From: Cinnamomum chago
Taxonomy: Eukaryota; Streptophyta; Magnoliopsida; Laurales; Lauraceae
NCBI GenBank assembly: GCA_038049695.1
Contig: CP142454.1
Span: forward strand, 91,328,501-91,392,500
DNA: 64,000 bases
Reading direction: 5' to 3'
Shown: one piece after another, positions 47,939 through 58,133 of the stretch
How positions within the stretch are numbered: the stretch's first letter is position 1
Layout: the number at the start of each line of letters is the position of its first letter
Program-made: the position numbers and the translations under genes
The notes under the pieces: model-generated
Databases searched by the model: none
What the model saw: the letters and a program-made list of their open reading frames with translations, nothing else
Told to the model about the DNA's origin: nothing

Positions 47939-49599
47939 AGATCTTGGAAATTTTATTGAAATCTACATAATGAGAAATAAAGCGTAGTTGGATATTGGGT
48001 TGGCTATCCATGGGTTAGGTCCAATGGATCAGTCATCTATAGGCTTGACCCAATGGGCTGGCTGTCCTTGGACTCAGCCTGATGGACTTGCCCACTGTGG
48101 GTTGGGCCTGATGGGTGGCTGGGAGTGGGTCTATTCTTGTATCTACATGGGCCCATGACTGCATCAAAGGGCCTAGGTGAAGTACTTGAGGAAAGGGAGC
48201 TGAAAGTAAATCATAAAAGGAGGGGTGTATGACAACAGCAAACCCAGCTCAGACGCTACTCTTCTATACAAAAACCCCTTTCTTCCATTCGTCCTCCTTC
48301 CACAACATCAAAGAGTTTTGTAGGCACCTTAATCTTGTACTCGTGGTCCAGATTATTAGGTCAGTGATTACTGATCTAGTTGGTTTTCCTTTTAAATTGC
48401 TGAACCTCTATATACATTTGGTAATTATTCCAAGGGTTTGACATGCTGGGATTTGCTACCAGACTACACTAACTTGCTTTTTCTCGAAACAGGTTATGGA
48501 GTTGGCCAGCATAAAGACATACACCACCAAAGAAATAGATAAGATCCGACTCGAGTTTATCGACTTCATCCAAGGATTTCTTCCTTTATAAAGGTATACC
48601 TAGGAGTTCAATTTGTATAGTTGAGAAGATTTCATAGTAAGGCTTAGTGACGATAGACTTAATTTAATGTGCATTTCAGTTTTTAGGCTTAGTGACTACC
48701 TGTTTCTTCATCGGACTATCATCAATGTGAATTGATTCATGCATTTTTGTCTGCATCATGCACTTGGGTAGGTGGAGTTTTTTTAGTTCATGATGCATTT
48801 CACACTTCATCACATATCATTAGGGGGGGGGGGGGGGGGGTGGACGGGACTGTCTGTGATTAACTTGCATAGTTTTCGTTACGTTAATGCTTATTGAGTG
48901 TTAGTTGTAGATGGTGATAGGAATACTAGGTCATCATATTAGTGAATTATTGATTGCTCCTAGTTTGCTTGCTACTATGATCTTATGACATGTGAACTGC
49001 TAGTGTTTCAATTGCTCTTTCTCTAGTGACAAAATGTTTTCTCTTTAACATGAATCCTTTATATTGTTGGTTAAACTCTCCTTCTTACTTGATTATATTA
49101 TTGATACATAGTCAAATTGTTATTATTTTGTAGGTGAATGAAGAACTTAATTAAACGGAGATGGAATTCCTTTTGCTTAGTGGATCTACTAATTAGGTTA
49201 AGTTAATTTTGGTTAGTTAGGGATTTCCGGAAATTGTTTACAATGTAGCTTGCCTTTTTTTGGATGCTTTTGTGAAGGTTTTGGATTATGTCGTGACGCT
49301 TTGGTTACGAATTCGAAGGTTAATGTAAATAGTTTGGATTATGGATGGATTCAAATTGGCTATGTTTTGAATAGTTTGTTTGATTTAGTGCGTGGACGAG
49401 CAAGTACGTTCCTTAATGTGAATGGTGATTAATTTCCAATTAATGAAATGGTTCTTATTGAATGTTGCTATCTATATATTTTTGCATCTTTTGTAAGATA
49501 GGTTTAGTGATTTGAAAGTGTATCCATACTGCAACATGTTATTAGTAATGTATATATTGCATTTTTATTTTAAAAAAAGGATGGTATCTCGCTTCTATG
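47939..49599. other. CACTA interior with a possible third captured exon
   Basis: The interval is mostly T-rich and non-coding. A pyrimidine tract and AG precede 48493, and the frame to about 48592 reads MELASIKTYTTKEIDKIRLE and continues to FLPL before a TAA, then a possible donor (ag|gtatac). Base composition there is more coding-like than around it, so it may be a third captured exon; the source gene is not recognised. GGCC-rich words at 48010-48180 and an 18 G run (48823-48840) are simple sequence. Confidence 0.45.
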
Positions 49600-49934
49600 G
49601 AAACTGTCACAACTGATGACTACTTGTGTCACTTTTGGTCCGAAAACAACATATTGATCACTGCTTTTGAAAAGCGAGACAACAAAGTTATCTTTCTTGT
49701 GACGCTTTTAAGTTATTTCAGTGTCACTTTTGGGTTTAAAGTGACACAAGTAACCATTTTTTTGTGTCACTTTGATAACAGAAACTGACACAACAAATGT
49801 ATTTCTTGAGACGCTTTTACGAACTTTTAGTGACGCCGGCAGATAAGACGCTTGCATAGTAATCAGAAAAGCAACAGAAACCACTTTTTAAGACACTTTA
49901 AAAGTGACTCATTAAGACATTTTTTTTTGTAGTG
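49600..49934. repeat. CACTA right terminus and subterminal repeats
   Basis: Contains ttgtgtcactttt, cagtgtcactttt, aagtgacacaag, ttgtgtcacttt, aactgacacaac and aagtgactc, then the tip TTTTTTTTGTAGTG. These mirror the left subterminal words and support a single element spanning both ends. Confidence 0.85.
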
Positions 49935-50244
49935 TATGTGATGATTCCCTCGCACTTGATGGATATGATGCTAATGGTTCAGATTCAGACTCTGATGTGT
50001 GGATCTCTTACTCATCCAATAGAGAAAACATAAGATCATACGAATATGTGTCGGAGGAAGATGAAATCTGGGCACATGATGATGTGGCTAGAAGAGAAAT
50101 CAAAGCAAAAAGGATCATTCATGCAATGGGCCGCAAGCCTAGACCAGTTGGGCCCCTCAATCCTCTAGACCCAATTCCATGGTGTTTTGCAGGAGGACCC
50201 AGGACCCCCTAAGAAATTGAAGCCTTAACATGGGATAATGATAC
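49935..50244 (+). pseudogene. Ty3 relic piece 4: acidic linker
   Basis: The frame continues in phase from piece 3 once the CACTA element and one TAT are removed. It reads DDSLALDGYDANGSDSDSD ... YEYVSEEDEIWAHDD ... RKPRPVGPLNPLDPIPW, then a TAA near 50210. It continues in phase to the GATAC target site of the copia element. It is acidic and lacks a named domain. Confidence 0.7.
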
Positions 50245-52228
50245 TGAAAGTTTATGCATTACAGATCTGAATGTTGACTGCCATGGCTGATTTTGGTTTT
50301 TCAAGTTTTAAAACAAGAAACCCAGATCTGATTTTCCAGCCATGAAAACGTGCATAGAAATCCATGAAATCATGATCAACATGTGTCTAAAGAAAGGAGA
50401 AAATAAAGGACTATTACCTTGATGATTTGAATGTCTCAAAACTCTGAAAAGAAAGACTTCAAAGGACTGATATCAGCGTGCAACCAGCAATACAGGTGCA
50501 GGAATTTGTTGCAGAAATTTCTCCTTTGATCTTCTCTCCTATTCCACTTCCCAATCTAATTGGTCTTGATTGTGGGATCAAACTATGGAATCCTAAGAAG
50601 GGTTTTTCAGAATTACTCTTTGTGGAAAAGGCCTGAACCTGATCTCAGCCTCTTCAATGAAGAAGAAGAAGGCAGCAAGGGCTGGGAGTGTATTCTCTCC
50701 TTGTTGTCTTGGGCGGCCAATGGGTTTCCTTGGTGTTTCTTCCTTGCTTTCTATGTTGCACGTCCAAGGGTAGTGCTATCTCTATTTCTAAAGATCACAT
50801 TCCTTTTTAAGAGTTCTCATTCTAATAGGAATGTCAATCCCATAAAATAAGCAACCAGCCCCTTTAGTGTGCAACACTTTCTAATTAAAGATACTAAAAA
50901 TTAGCAAACTTTAATTATAGGAATTCTTACCCAAAGAGGAGTTGTTCCTTCCAAGTAAAGATACCTAGTTAAACTTGGAAACCTCACACAAGGGGCTCCA
51001 CTTATGGCTGGCCCACAAGATAGCTAAACACACCATGGCCCACTAGTTAATAATTTAGCTAGAGTTAAATTCATGTATGCCATCAAAAGCCTATTTGAAT
51101 TTAAACTCAAAATTATTCTTCCACAAAATTAATTCAACCACATACCATTTAATTAAATTAGGAAACCATGCCAATATAGGAAAGTGGCTAGAAGAGGGAC
51201 CAAAAGACATATTTGCCCTTGGCTCCCAAAATGACCAAAATGTCCATGCTAACCCCATAGCAACATTATGATCATTTTAACCCTAACTCATTCCACTAAA
51301 GAGTTATGGTTGCACTCCAGGGACAACTATTGAATTGCAAATAAAGCTCATCATAAATAGACGATTGACTTTGACCTACCAAGTACAATGACCACAATGC
51401 CCCTCTATGTAACATCCATAATCAAGTCGGTTAACCGACGTACTATCTACCTTCTTGATTACATCTTATCCTTAGAACTTCATACTCTTGACTTAATCAT
51501 CATCCGGATATCATTCTCTTGATCCAGGGAGCGACCCACAAGTTCAATATCCATATGGAACATCCATATACTAAGATGTTAGATTCTGATGATTAATCGG
51601 ATAATTCTAAGGGGACGATCATTCCATCATATGATGGCATAGATTCCATATTGCATTTGCACGTCCCAACTAATCAAGCCCGAGCACCCAAAACACAGAG
51701 CTGTTGACCCATGAACAGGATCTCACCCATAGTGAATTAAAGCACAAGAACTTGACTTCGTCAGTTCATCCACAAATGCTCAAGATTAATAGCACTGGTC
51801 ACTCAGTAGCAAGAGGTGAGTTGATCTCTCTCTGTGATAGTACTATTTTAGAGATCACACCTACAAGTGGTCATGTTCAATGCATGACACATGCACTAAT
51901 GAGATAAATCCGGAAAGACCTCCGTGACTAAGGTAAGTCACCCTGAATACAGGAGAGTATCTCATTATAACTTATACCAAGATGAAGTGCCCAACTCCAT
52001 CTCTCAGTTATGAACAATTTTATTGTTTCAAGTGTCCATGACTCAGACCTTACTGTGCGTAGCCACTACACACCTGAGTCATTTACTGGAAAACAATGGG
52101 CCTTACACAACCATACATATACACAAGTATAAAGAGAAAGATGTCATTCCATTAAATAACCAATAAATATCCAGTAACAGAGATGTGAGTGCAGTTAGTG
52201 GGCTTTAGGGCATACACCAATCCCAACA
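50245..52228 (-). repeat. Copia 3' LTR (1984 bp)
   Basis: Downstream LTR in minus orientation, near-identical to 58134-60117. It contains no gene. The plus-strand frames at 51077 and 51704 recur in the other LTR only because the LTR is duplicated. Confidence 0.95.
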
Positions 52229-52240
52229 ATCTCCCACTTG
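52229..52240 (-). promoter_or_regulatory. Copia polypurine tract
   Basis: The minus strand reads AAGTGGGAGAT immediately before the LTR start TGTTGGG. This is the expected plus-strand primer site at the inner edge of the 3' LTR. Confidence 0.85.
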
Positions 52241-52242
52241 CA

Positions 52243-52689
52243 CTAAAGATCACTACGACCTAACCTAACTCCCATAGACTCAACATGTGAAGTAAAGACT
52301 TTCTCAATAAGAGTCTTAGTAAATGGGTCAGCTAAGTTATTTGCTGAAGCAATCTGCTCTACCACTATTTCTCCATCCTGGACGAATTCCCGGATCAAGT
52401 GGTACTTTCTTTGAATATGCTTGCCTTTTTTGTGATTCCTGGGCTCTTTGCAGTTAGCTACTGCACCAGTATTGTCGCAGTACATGACAATCGGTTTTTG
52501 CACTGCAGGGACTACTCCCAATTCCAATAGGAATTTTCTTAGCCATACTACTTCCTTTGCAACTTCCGATGCCGCCACATACTCTGCTTCCATGGTAGAA
52601 TCAGCAGTACAATCTTGCTTGACACTTCTCCATGATATAGCCCCGTCCTGATAGAGTAAAGACGTATCCCGAGGTAGACTTTCTGCCAT
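52243..52689 (-). pseudogene. Copia RNase H, shifted from the pol frame
   Basis: This encodes the C-terminal RNase H that degrades RNA in RNA:DNA hybrids during reverse transcription. Motifs are MEAEYVAASEV, the catalytic Asp in VMYCDNTGAV, and the ending IASANNLADPFTKTL, all typical of copia RNase H. The frame overlaps the pol frame by about 90 bp. The reading phase changes near 52650, consistent with a single extra base, so the polyprotein would not reach this part. The listed 5' end is just the first Met of the shifted frame; the true domain begins upstream, in the pol frame (LAYTDSDFQSDVDGRKSTSG). Confidence 0.9.
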
Positions 52690-55240
52690 CTACATCTGAC
52701 TGGAAATCAGAGTCTGTATACGCCAGTGGCGTTAGATCATCTGCTCGGTATGTTAGCATATAATCTTTCGTTCTCCGAAGATACTTGAATATATGCTTAA
52801 CAGCTGTCCAGTGCATAGGTCCAGGGTTTGATTGATATCTACTAACCATGCCAACGGCAAAGCAGATATCTGGTCTAGTACACAACATTGCATACATGAG
52901 GCTTCCAACAGCTGATGCATATGGTACTCTCCTCATGCTGTCTATCTCCTCAGGTGTTTTCGGACATTGATTCCGAGATAGTGGTACTCCATGTCTAGAA
53001 GGTAGCAAGCCCTTCTTGGAGTCATGCATGTTATACTTGACCAATATCTTCTCAATATACGAAGATTGAGTTAAGGCTAACATCTTGTTCTTGCGATCTC
53101 GCAAAAGCTTGATCCCTAAGACATAGCTCGCCTCACCCAAATCCTTCATCTGAAATTGAGATGATAACCAAACCTTAGCAGACGACAACATGCCAACATC
53201 ATTTCCAATGAGTAATATGTCATCCACATATAGGACTAAAAATGCAACTGCGTTTCCACTCCCTTTCTTATACACACATGGTTCATCAATGTTTTGATCA
53301 AAGCCAAAATATTTGACTGCCTGATTAAACTTGATGTTCCATGCCCTAGATGCTTGCTTAAGTCCATAAATGGACTTTTTAAGTTTACAGACCATGTTCT
53401 CTTGGCCACCAGCAATGAATCCCTCTGGTTGCATCATATAGATGCATTCGTCAAGACTTCCATTTAGAAAAGCTGTCTTGACATCCATCTGCCATATCTT
53501 GTAGTCATAATGACATGCGATGGCTAAGAGAATCCTTATGGACTTGAGCATGGCTACTGGCGAGAAGGTTTCCTCATAATCGATACCCTCTTTCTGAGTA
53601 TATCCTTTCGCCACCAGTCTTGCTTTGAAGGTTTCAACCTTCCCATCCACTCCTCTCTTTCTCTTGTAGATCCACTTGCACCCTATGGGTTTGATCCCTT
53701 CAGGTGCATCCACAAGTTCCCAGACTTGATTGGAATACAAAGAATCCAATTCAGATTTCATCGCTTGCTGCCACATGTCAGCATCTATATTCGTTACTGC
53801 TTCATCGTAACTAGTAGGATCCTCAACCAGATCCTCGGAGTCTGTCATAAAAGACACTCCTAGGTATCTATCTGGTGGTCTAGAAATTCTCCCACTACGA
53901 CGAGGCTCCGGACTGTTAAAAGGAATGTCTTGATTTTCTACAGTCTCAGGATCTGGCACAGATGTTGCAGGAGTTTCTGAAAGAATCTCCTCAAGTGTTT
54001 CTTTACAACCAAGCTCTTGGTGCATCATGCAATCATCCTCCAAGTATCTAGCATGAGTGCTGATAAGCACTTTTTGCTCCTTTGGATGATAAAAGATGCC
54101 TCCTCTTGTTCCCTTAGGATACCCAATGAAGTAGCACATTTCCGATCTGGGTTCTAGCTTGGTAGCTTTATCATTCAGTACATAGGCTGGACAACCCCAA
54201 ATGTGGATGTGTCTTAAACTGGGTTTTCGACCTGTCCACATTTCTTGAGGTGTCCTAGGTACTGATTTAGAAGGTACCAGATTCAAAATGTATGCTGCTG
54301 CTTCTAGGGCATATCCCCAAAAAGATATGGGTAGGGTTGCATGACTCATCATGGACCTTACCATATCAAGAAGGGTACGGTTTCTTCTCTCTGCTACACC
54401 ATTTTGCTGGGGTGTACCCGGCGCAGACAACTGAGACACAATCCCATGTTGTGTGAGGTACTCCTTGAACTCACCCAGGAGGTACTCGCCACCTCGATCA
54501 GATCGAAGAGCTTTGATATGTTTCCCTAGTTGTAACTCCGCCTCAGCCTTGAATTGTTTGAACTTATCAAACGCTTCAGACTTGCGTCGCATTAGGTACA
54601 CATATCCATACCTAGAGTAATCATCAGTGAAGGTGATGAAATACTCATAACCTCCTCTAGCTAGTTTGTTCATAGGACCACACACATCAGTGTGAACCAA
54701 TTCTAACAACTCCTTTGACCTCAGTCCCTTTCCAGAGAATGACCTTTTTGTCATCTTTCCCATGAGACAAGATTCACACTGAGGTAAAGGTTCGAGATCT
54801 AATGAGCTCAAGAGCCCATCCTCTACTAACCTCTGAATCCGTTTTAGGTTAATATGACCCAAACGTAAGTGCCAAAGATAAGTGTCATTGGTCGAAGATA
54901 CCTTCCTCTTGAGGGAAGATGAGCTTTCTAGTTGTACATTATGCAGTGTGGGAGCAATAGGATAGATATAAAATAAGTTGTCATGCATTCTACCGGAACA
55001 TATGATATTTCCATTTCTACTGATATCAACACCAGAATGGAAAGAAACTGAATAATGAAATTCAATAAGTCTCGAAACTGAAATTAAATTCTTCCTTATG
55101 TCCGGAACATAGATAACATTATTTAAAACTAATATCCTATCATGCGGAAAATGTAAAGTAACAGCTCCCACTGCAACAGCCCAGATCTTTGCTCCATTTC
55201 CAACTCTAAGGTCAAACTCCCCTTTCTCAAGCTTTTTCAT
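52601..55240 (-). pseudogene. Copia pol: integrase and reverse transcriptase
   Basis: The 879-codon frame holds, in order, a GAG-pre-integrase zinc finger (HLRLGHI ... CESCLMGK, about residues 120-160), an integrase core with Asp in VHTDVCGP, Asp in LRSDRGGEY and Glu in QQNGVAERRN (about 185-290), and reverse transcriptase (about 500-740) with QMDVKTAFLNG and the catalytic YVDDILL. The start of RNase H follows. Its first Met lies one codon after a TAG (55244-55246) that ends the gag-protease frame, and both are in the same phase. This was therefore one polyprotein split by a single nonsense change. Family members usually have Gln there, which fits CAG to TAG. The 3' end breaks near 52650. Confidence 0.94.
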
Positions 55241-55243
55241 TAT

Positions 55244-56176
55244 CTAAAACCCCTGCAATGAATTGCAGATATGATTAGTGGCTCCAGAGTCTACTATCCA
55301 AGAATCAGTAGAATCAACCACATGACAGGTTTCAATGTAGTAGGAAAGAGATATACCTTTCTTATCTGAGCCTAGGAGCTTGGGACAATCTTTCTTCCAG
55401 TGACCTTTGAGGCCACACTTGAAGCATTTCCCTTTGGGCTTTTCACCTGTACCTTTGTCCTTCTTCCCAGCATTGCCCTTTTTCTGTCCTTTTCCCTTAC
55501 CTTGCTTCTTCTTTAACTTTTTCCCTTTCGGGTTCAGTTTAGAGGAAAATTGGGAAAAGTGAAGTTGGCCTTTAGGCTTCATGATGGCCTCTGCCGCCTG
55601 GAGTTCTTTCATTAACTCAGAGAGAGTCATGTCCATCTTGCTCATGTTGAAGTTCAGCTTGAACTGGTTGAAAGACCCCGGCAGAGTTTCGAGAATCATA
55701 TCAGTCTGACTCCCTGCATCAATCTCAGCCCCTAGGATCTCAGCTGCATTGAAACAATCCATCATTTTGAGCATGTGCTCTCTGACAGGTGTTCCCTCAG
55801 CCATCCTAGAATTCATGATTGTCCTTAAAACAGCTTGCCTAGCTGGCCTGCTTTTGTCTGCGAACATCTCAGACAAGGACAACATGATATCTGAAGCTGT
55901 GTCCATTTGCTCATGCTGCGTTTGCAACACGTTGGACATGGAAGCAAGCATGTAGCATTTGGCCATGCTATTCGCCTTTTTCCATTTCCTTTCAGCCTCT
56001 AGCTGGTCATCTGTAGAATAATCAGCAATGGTAGGACAGGGTTCCGACAAAACATACTTGTACTCCTCAGCGGTGAGTACTATGTTAAGGTTTCTTTTCC
56101 AGTCTACGTAATTTGGGCCAGTCAATTTGTTCTCATGCAAAATACTCATCAACGGGCTAAAAGAATCCTTCCCCAT
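55244..56176 (-). CDS. Copia Gag-protease (N-terminal polyprotein)
   Basis: I take the start at 56176 (MGKDSFSPLM), as copia gags begin near such a motif; an upstream in-frame Met at 56266 would add 30 hydrophobic residues from the leader. The capsid-like UBN2-type region (KLTGPNYVDWKRNLNIVL ... LPGSFNQFKLNFNM) is followed by a Lys/Gly-rich stretch, one CCHC knuckle (CFKCGLKGHWKKDC), and the protease active site DSG in SWIVDSGATNHIC. Gag forms the particle and the protease cleaves the polyprotein. The frame ends at TAG (55244-55246), soon after the protease motif. If readthrough does not occur, the protease is truncated and no pol is made. Confidence 0.92.
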   Translation of the reverse strand: MGKDSFSPLMSILHENKLTGPNYVDWKRNLNIVLTAEEYKYVLSEPCPTIADYSTDDQLEAERKWKKANSMAKCYMLASMSNVLQTQHEQMDTASDIMLSLSEMFADKSRPARQAVLRTIMNSRMAEGTPVREHMLKMMDCFNAAEILGAEIDAGSQTDMILETLPGSFNQFKLNFNMSKMDMTLSELMKELQAAEAIMKPKGQLHFSQFSSKLNPKGKKLKKKQGKGKGQKKGNAGKKDKGTGEKPKGKCFKCGLKGHWKKDCPKLLGSDKKGISLSYYIETCHVVDSTDSWIVDSGATNHICNSLQGF

Positions 56177-56279
56177 CTCTCTGGATATATAATAGGTTAT
56201 AATTAGACAGGAAGTATATATGTAACATGTATATGGTGCTTGTAATAAAAGGAAAAACATGCACAAGACTTTTTACATT

Positions 56280-56820
56280 ATTTAACCCTAATTATAATGT
56301 ATCAGTGTCTCAACCTCCTCATAGACCCTCCATCGAAGGGATGGCCGAGCCTATAGTCACGTTGAGTTAAGGTCTGCTTATTTGGATCATCACTGTCTGG
56401 ATACGCATATCCAGTGATAGTCCAATCACTGATTGGTTTGGCCTCATATGACAAACAACTCTAACTGCTAGGGAGAGGTCATTACCATCTTATGTCAAGT
56501 GTATTACCATCTTTTATGAACGTTCCCAGAATGTCTATGACTTAAGTCCTCCGAAGGGAAGTGACTCCAATCAACCCTTGAAGTGAACCTTAGTAAAGAG
56601 CTCCACCGAAGGGATGGCCGCTCCCACTAACACTTCATTGACATTCTATAGAAGTGATCTTTAGTAAAGAACTCCACCGAAAGGATGGCCGCTCCCACTA
56701 ACACCTCATTACGAATATTCACATTAGTTCACCCACTAACCCATCGAAGCGATCTTTAGTAAAGAACTCCACCGAAGGGATGGCCGCTCCCACTAACACT
56801 CTAATGAGATAGCATGAACC
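56280..56820. repeat. Copia leader: repeats of caccgaagggatggccgctcc
   Basis: Copies of tagtaaagaactccaccgaa followed by gggatggccgctcccactaac occur near 56591, 56661 and 56757, with a diverged copy at about 56330 (atggccgagcc). They lie in the untranslated leader between primer site and gag. Confidence 0.8.
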
Positions 56821-57794
56821 TAAAATGGAAGGCCGTGGGGTTTTCCCAAACCCCTCTCCCACTTGATTATTTAACACTAGGGTTTTGAAAAAACTCTTTT
56901 GACCTTAGCATCGTTACTCAAACCTTGTTTAAATCTAGCAAACTTAGTTAACAATTTTCATGACTCAATTGCTTAAGTCATCTCAAAAAATAAATAACCT
57001 TTGCTTTAAAACATATTGAGTAAAGGTCTTGGGACCAGTAGGTTATGGGCCCACTAGGGTAGCAACATATTAGATTTTAGTTTGGCCTCTTTTGGAAACT
57101 TAGGGTACCAAGATAAACTAAACCCTATCCAATTTTTAAACCTTAGACAAATAGAAGGTGCTGGTCTAAGATCCGTTTAAAAAAAAATTTCCAAACAAAA
57201 ACAATCCAATATAGAAAGATGCCAATTTTAGGAACCTAGTGGTGGCCATGTTACTAGGTGATAAACATAGCATTTATATAAAGCATTCAACCATGCATTC
57301 CATATATAAAAGCAAATAAAAGAATGCAATCCTTGATGGCTCCCTGCTCTTCGGACTTCAAATCCTTATCCAGCTAGGAATCCTAATCCAACTAGGATAC
57401 TTGGTTAAGAGTCCTTTTCGCACTAGGAAACCTTCGTTGCCTCCACCACCATGGAATCCTCTTCTACTTGCAACCATGCAACCTTTGAAACTTTCTTCTC
57501 CTTGCTTGTTTCAATAAATTATTTTATACAAGCAAACCCATGAAAAACAAAACCAAAGATTACATTGGATATACCTATGCTTTTCAAGAAAGCTTACATC
57601 AAGACTAGTTGAAATATAAACAAGGAAATATTACAACCTCCTATGATTGCTAACCGCGCAATTGTACACTTTCCAACTAATTAAAAACATCCAAATCCAC
57701 ACACAAACATGCGAACCATCAAGGATGCAATTATATGGCTGCAACCAAAAAGATTAGTTCATTCAAAGTGCAGTGTACAGCACTATTCATCATT
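56821..57794. other. Copia leader, noncoding
   Basis: I see no frame of note and no other element. It is the untranslated leader between LTR and gag, AT-rich with scattered short direct repeats. Confidence 0.6.
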
Positions 57795-58045
57795 CTGAAA
57801 TTGTTCCAGCAGCCTGGAAAAAATTTCTGCACATTATTTATGCAGTAAACAGCAATCTGAAATTGTTCCAGCAGCCTGGAAAAAATTTCTGCACACTATT
57901 TATGCAGTAAACAACAATCTGAAATTGTTCCAGCAGCCTGGAAAAAAATTTCTGCACTCCTAACATGCAGTAAACTGTGCTCTGGGCAAATTCCAGTAAC
58001 CTGGAATAATTACTGCACTCCTCACATGCAGTAAATAGCAACCTA
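57795..58045. repeat. Copia leader: ~62 bp tandem repeat, about four copies
   Basis: Copies begin ctgaaattgttccagcagcc at 57795, 57857 and 57919, with a more diverged fourth near 57982. Each contains cctggaaaaaatttctgcac and atgcagtaaac. The 73-codon minus-strand frame here is just translation of the repeat. Confidence 0.9.
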
Positions 58046-58119
58046 AAGGGCGCCACCATGCCCTTAATTAATCTAGGATTGATATTAACACATCATGGGA
58101 TCATGATATCACATGGAGA

Positions 58120-58133
58120 GGCTCTGATACCAC
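58120..58133 (-). promoter_or_regulatory. Copia primer-binding site (initiator tRNA-Met)
   Basis: The minus strand reads GTGGTATCAGAGCC just after the LTR end CTTTCA. TGGTATCAGAGC complements initiator tRNA-Met. Confidence 0.93.

Larger units (their letters stand above)
39612..49934. mobile_element. Pack-CACTA DNA transposon (TSD TAT)
   Basis: The left end is CACTACAAAAAAA (39612) and the right end TTTTTTTTGTAGTG (to 49934), the classic CACTA/EnSpm terminal inverted repeat. TAT is duplicated at 39609-39611 and 49935-49937, the 3 bp expected for this superfamily. Subterminal regions (39630-39890 and 49600-49934) hold many gtgtcactt/aagtgacac words in both orientations, where CACTA transposase binds. 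No TNP2-like transposase is visible, so the element is non-autonomous. It carries fragments of eS1 (RPS3a) and UPF1 with introns, and a later 2.86 kb solo LTR. Without that LTR and its duplication it is about 7.5 kb. Confidence 0.93.

Noticed and set aside
48823..48840. 18 G run
   Set aside because: Simple homopolymer, length prone to sequencing error; no G-quadruplex pattern of separate G blocks.
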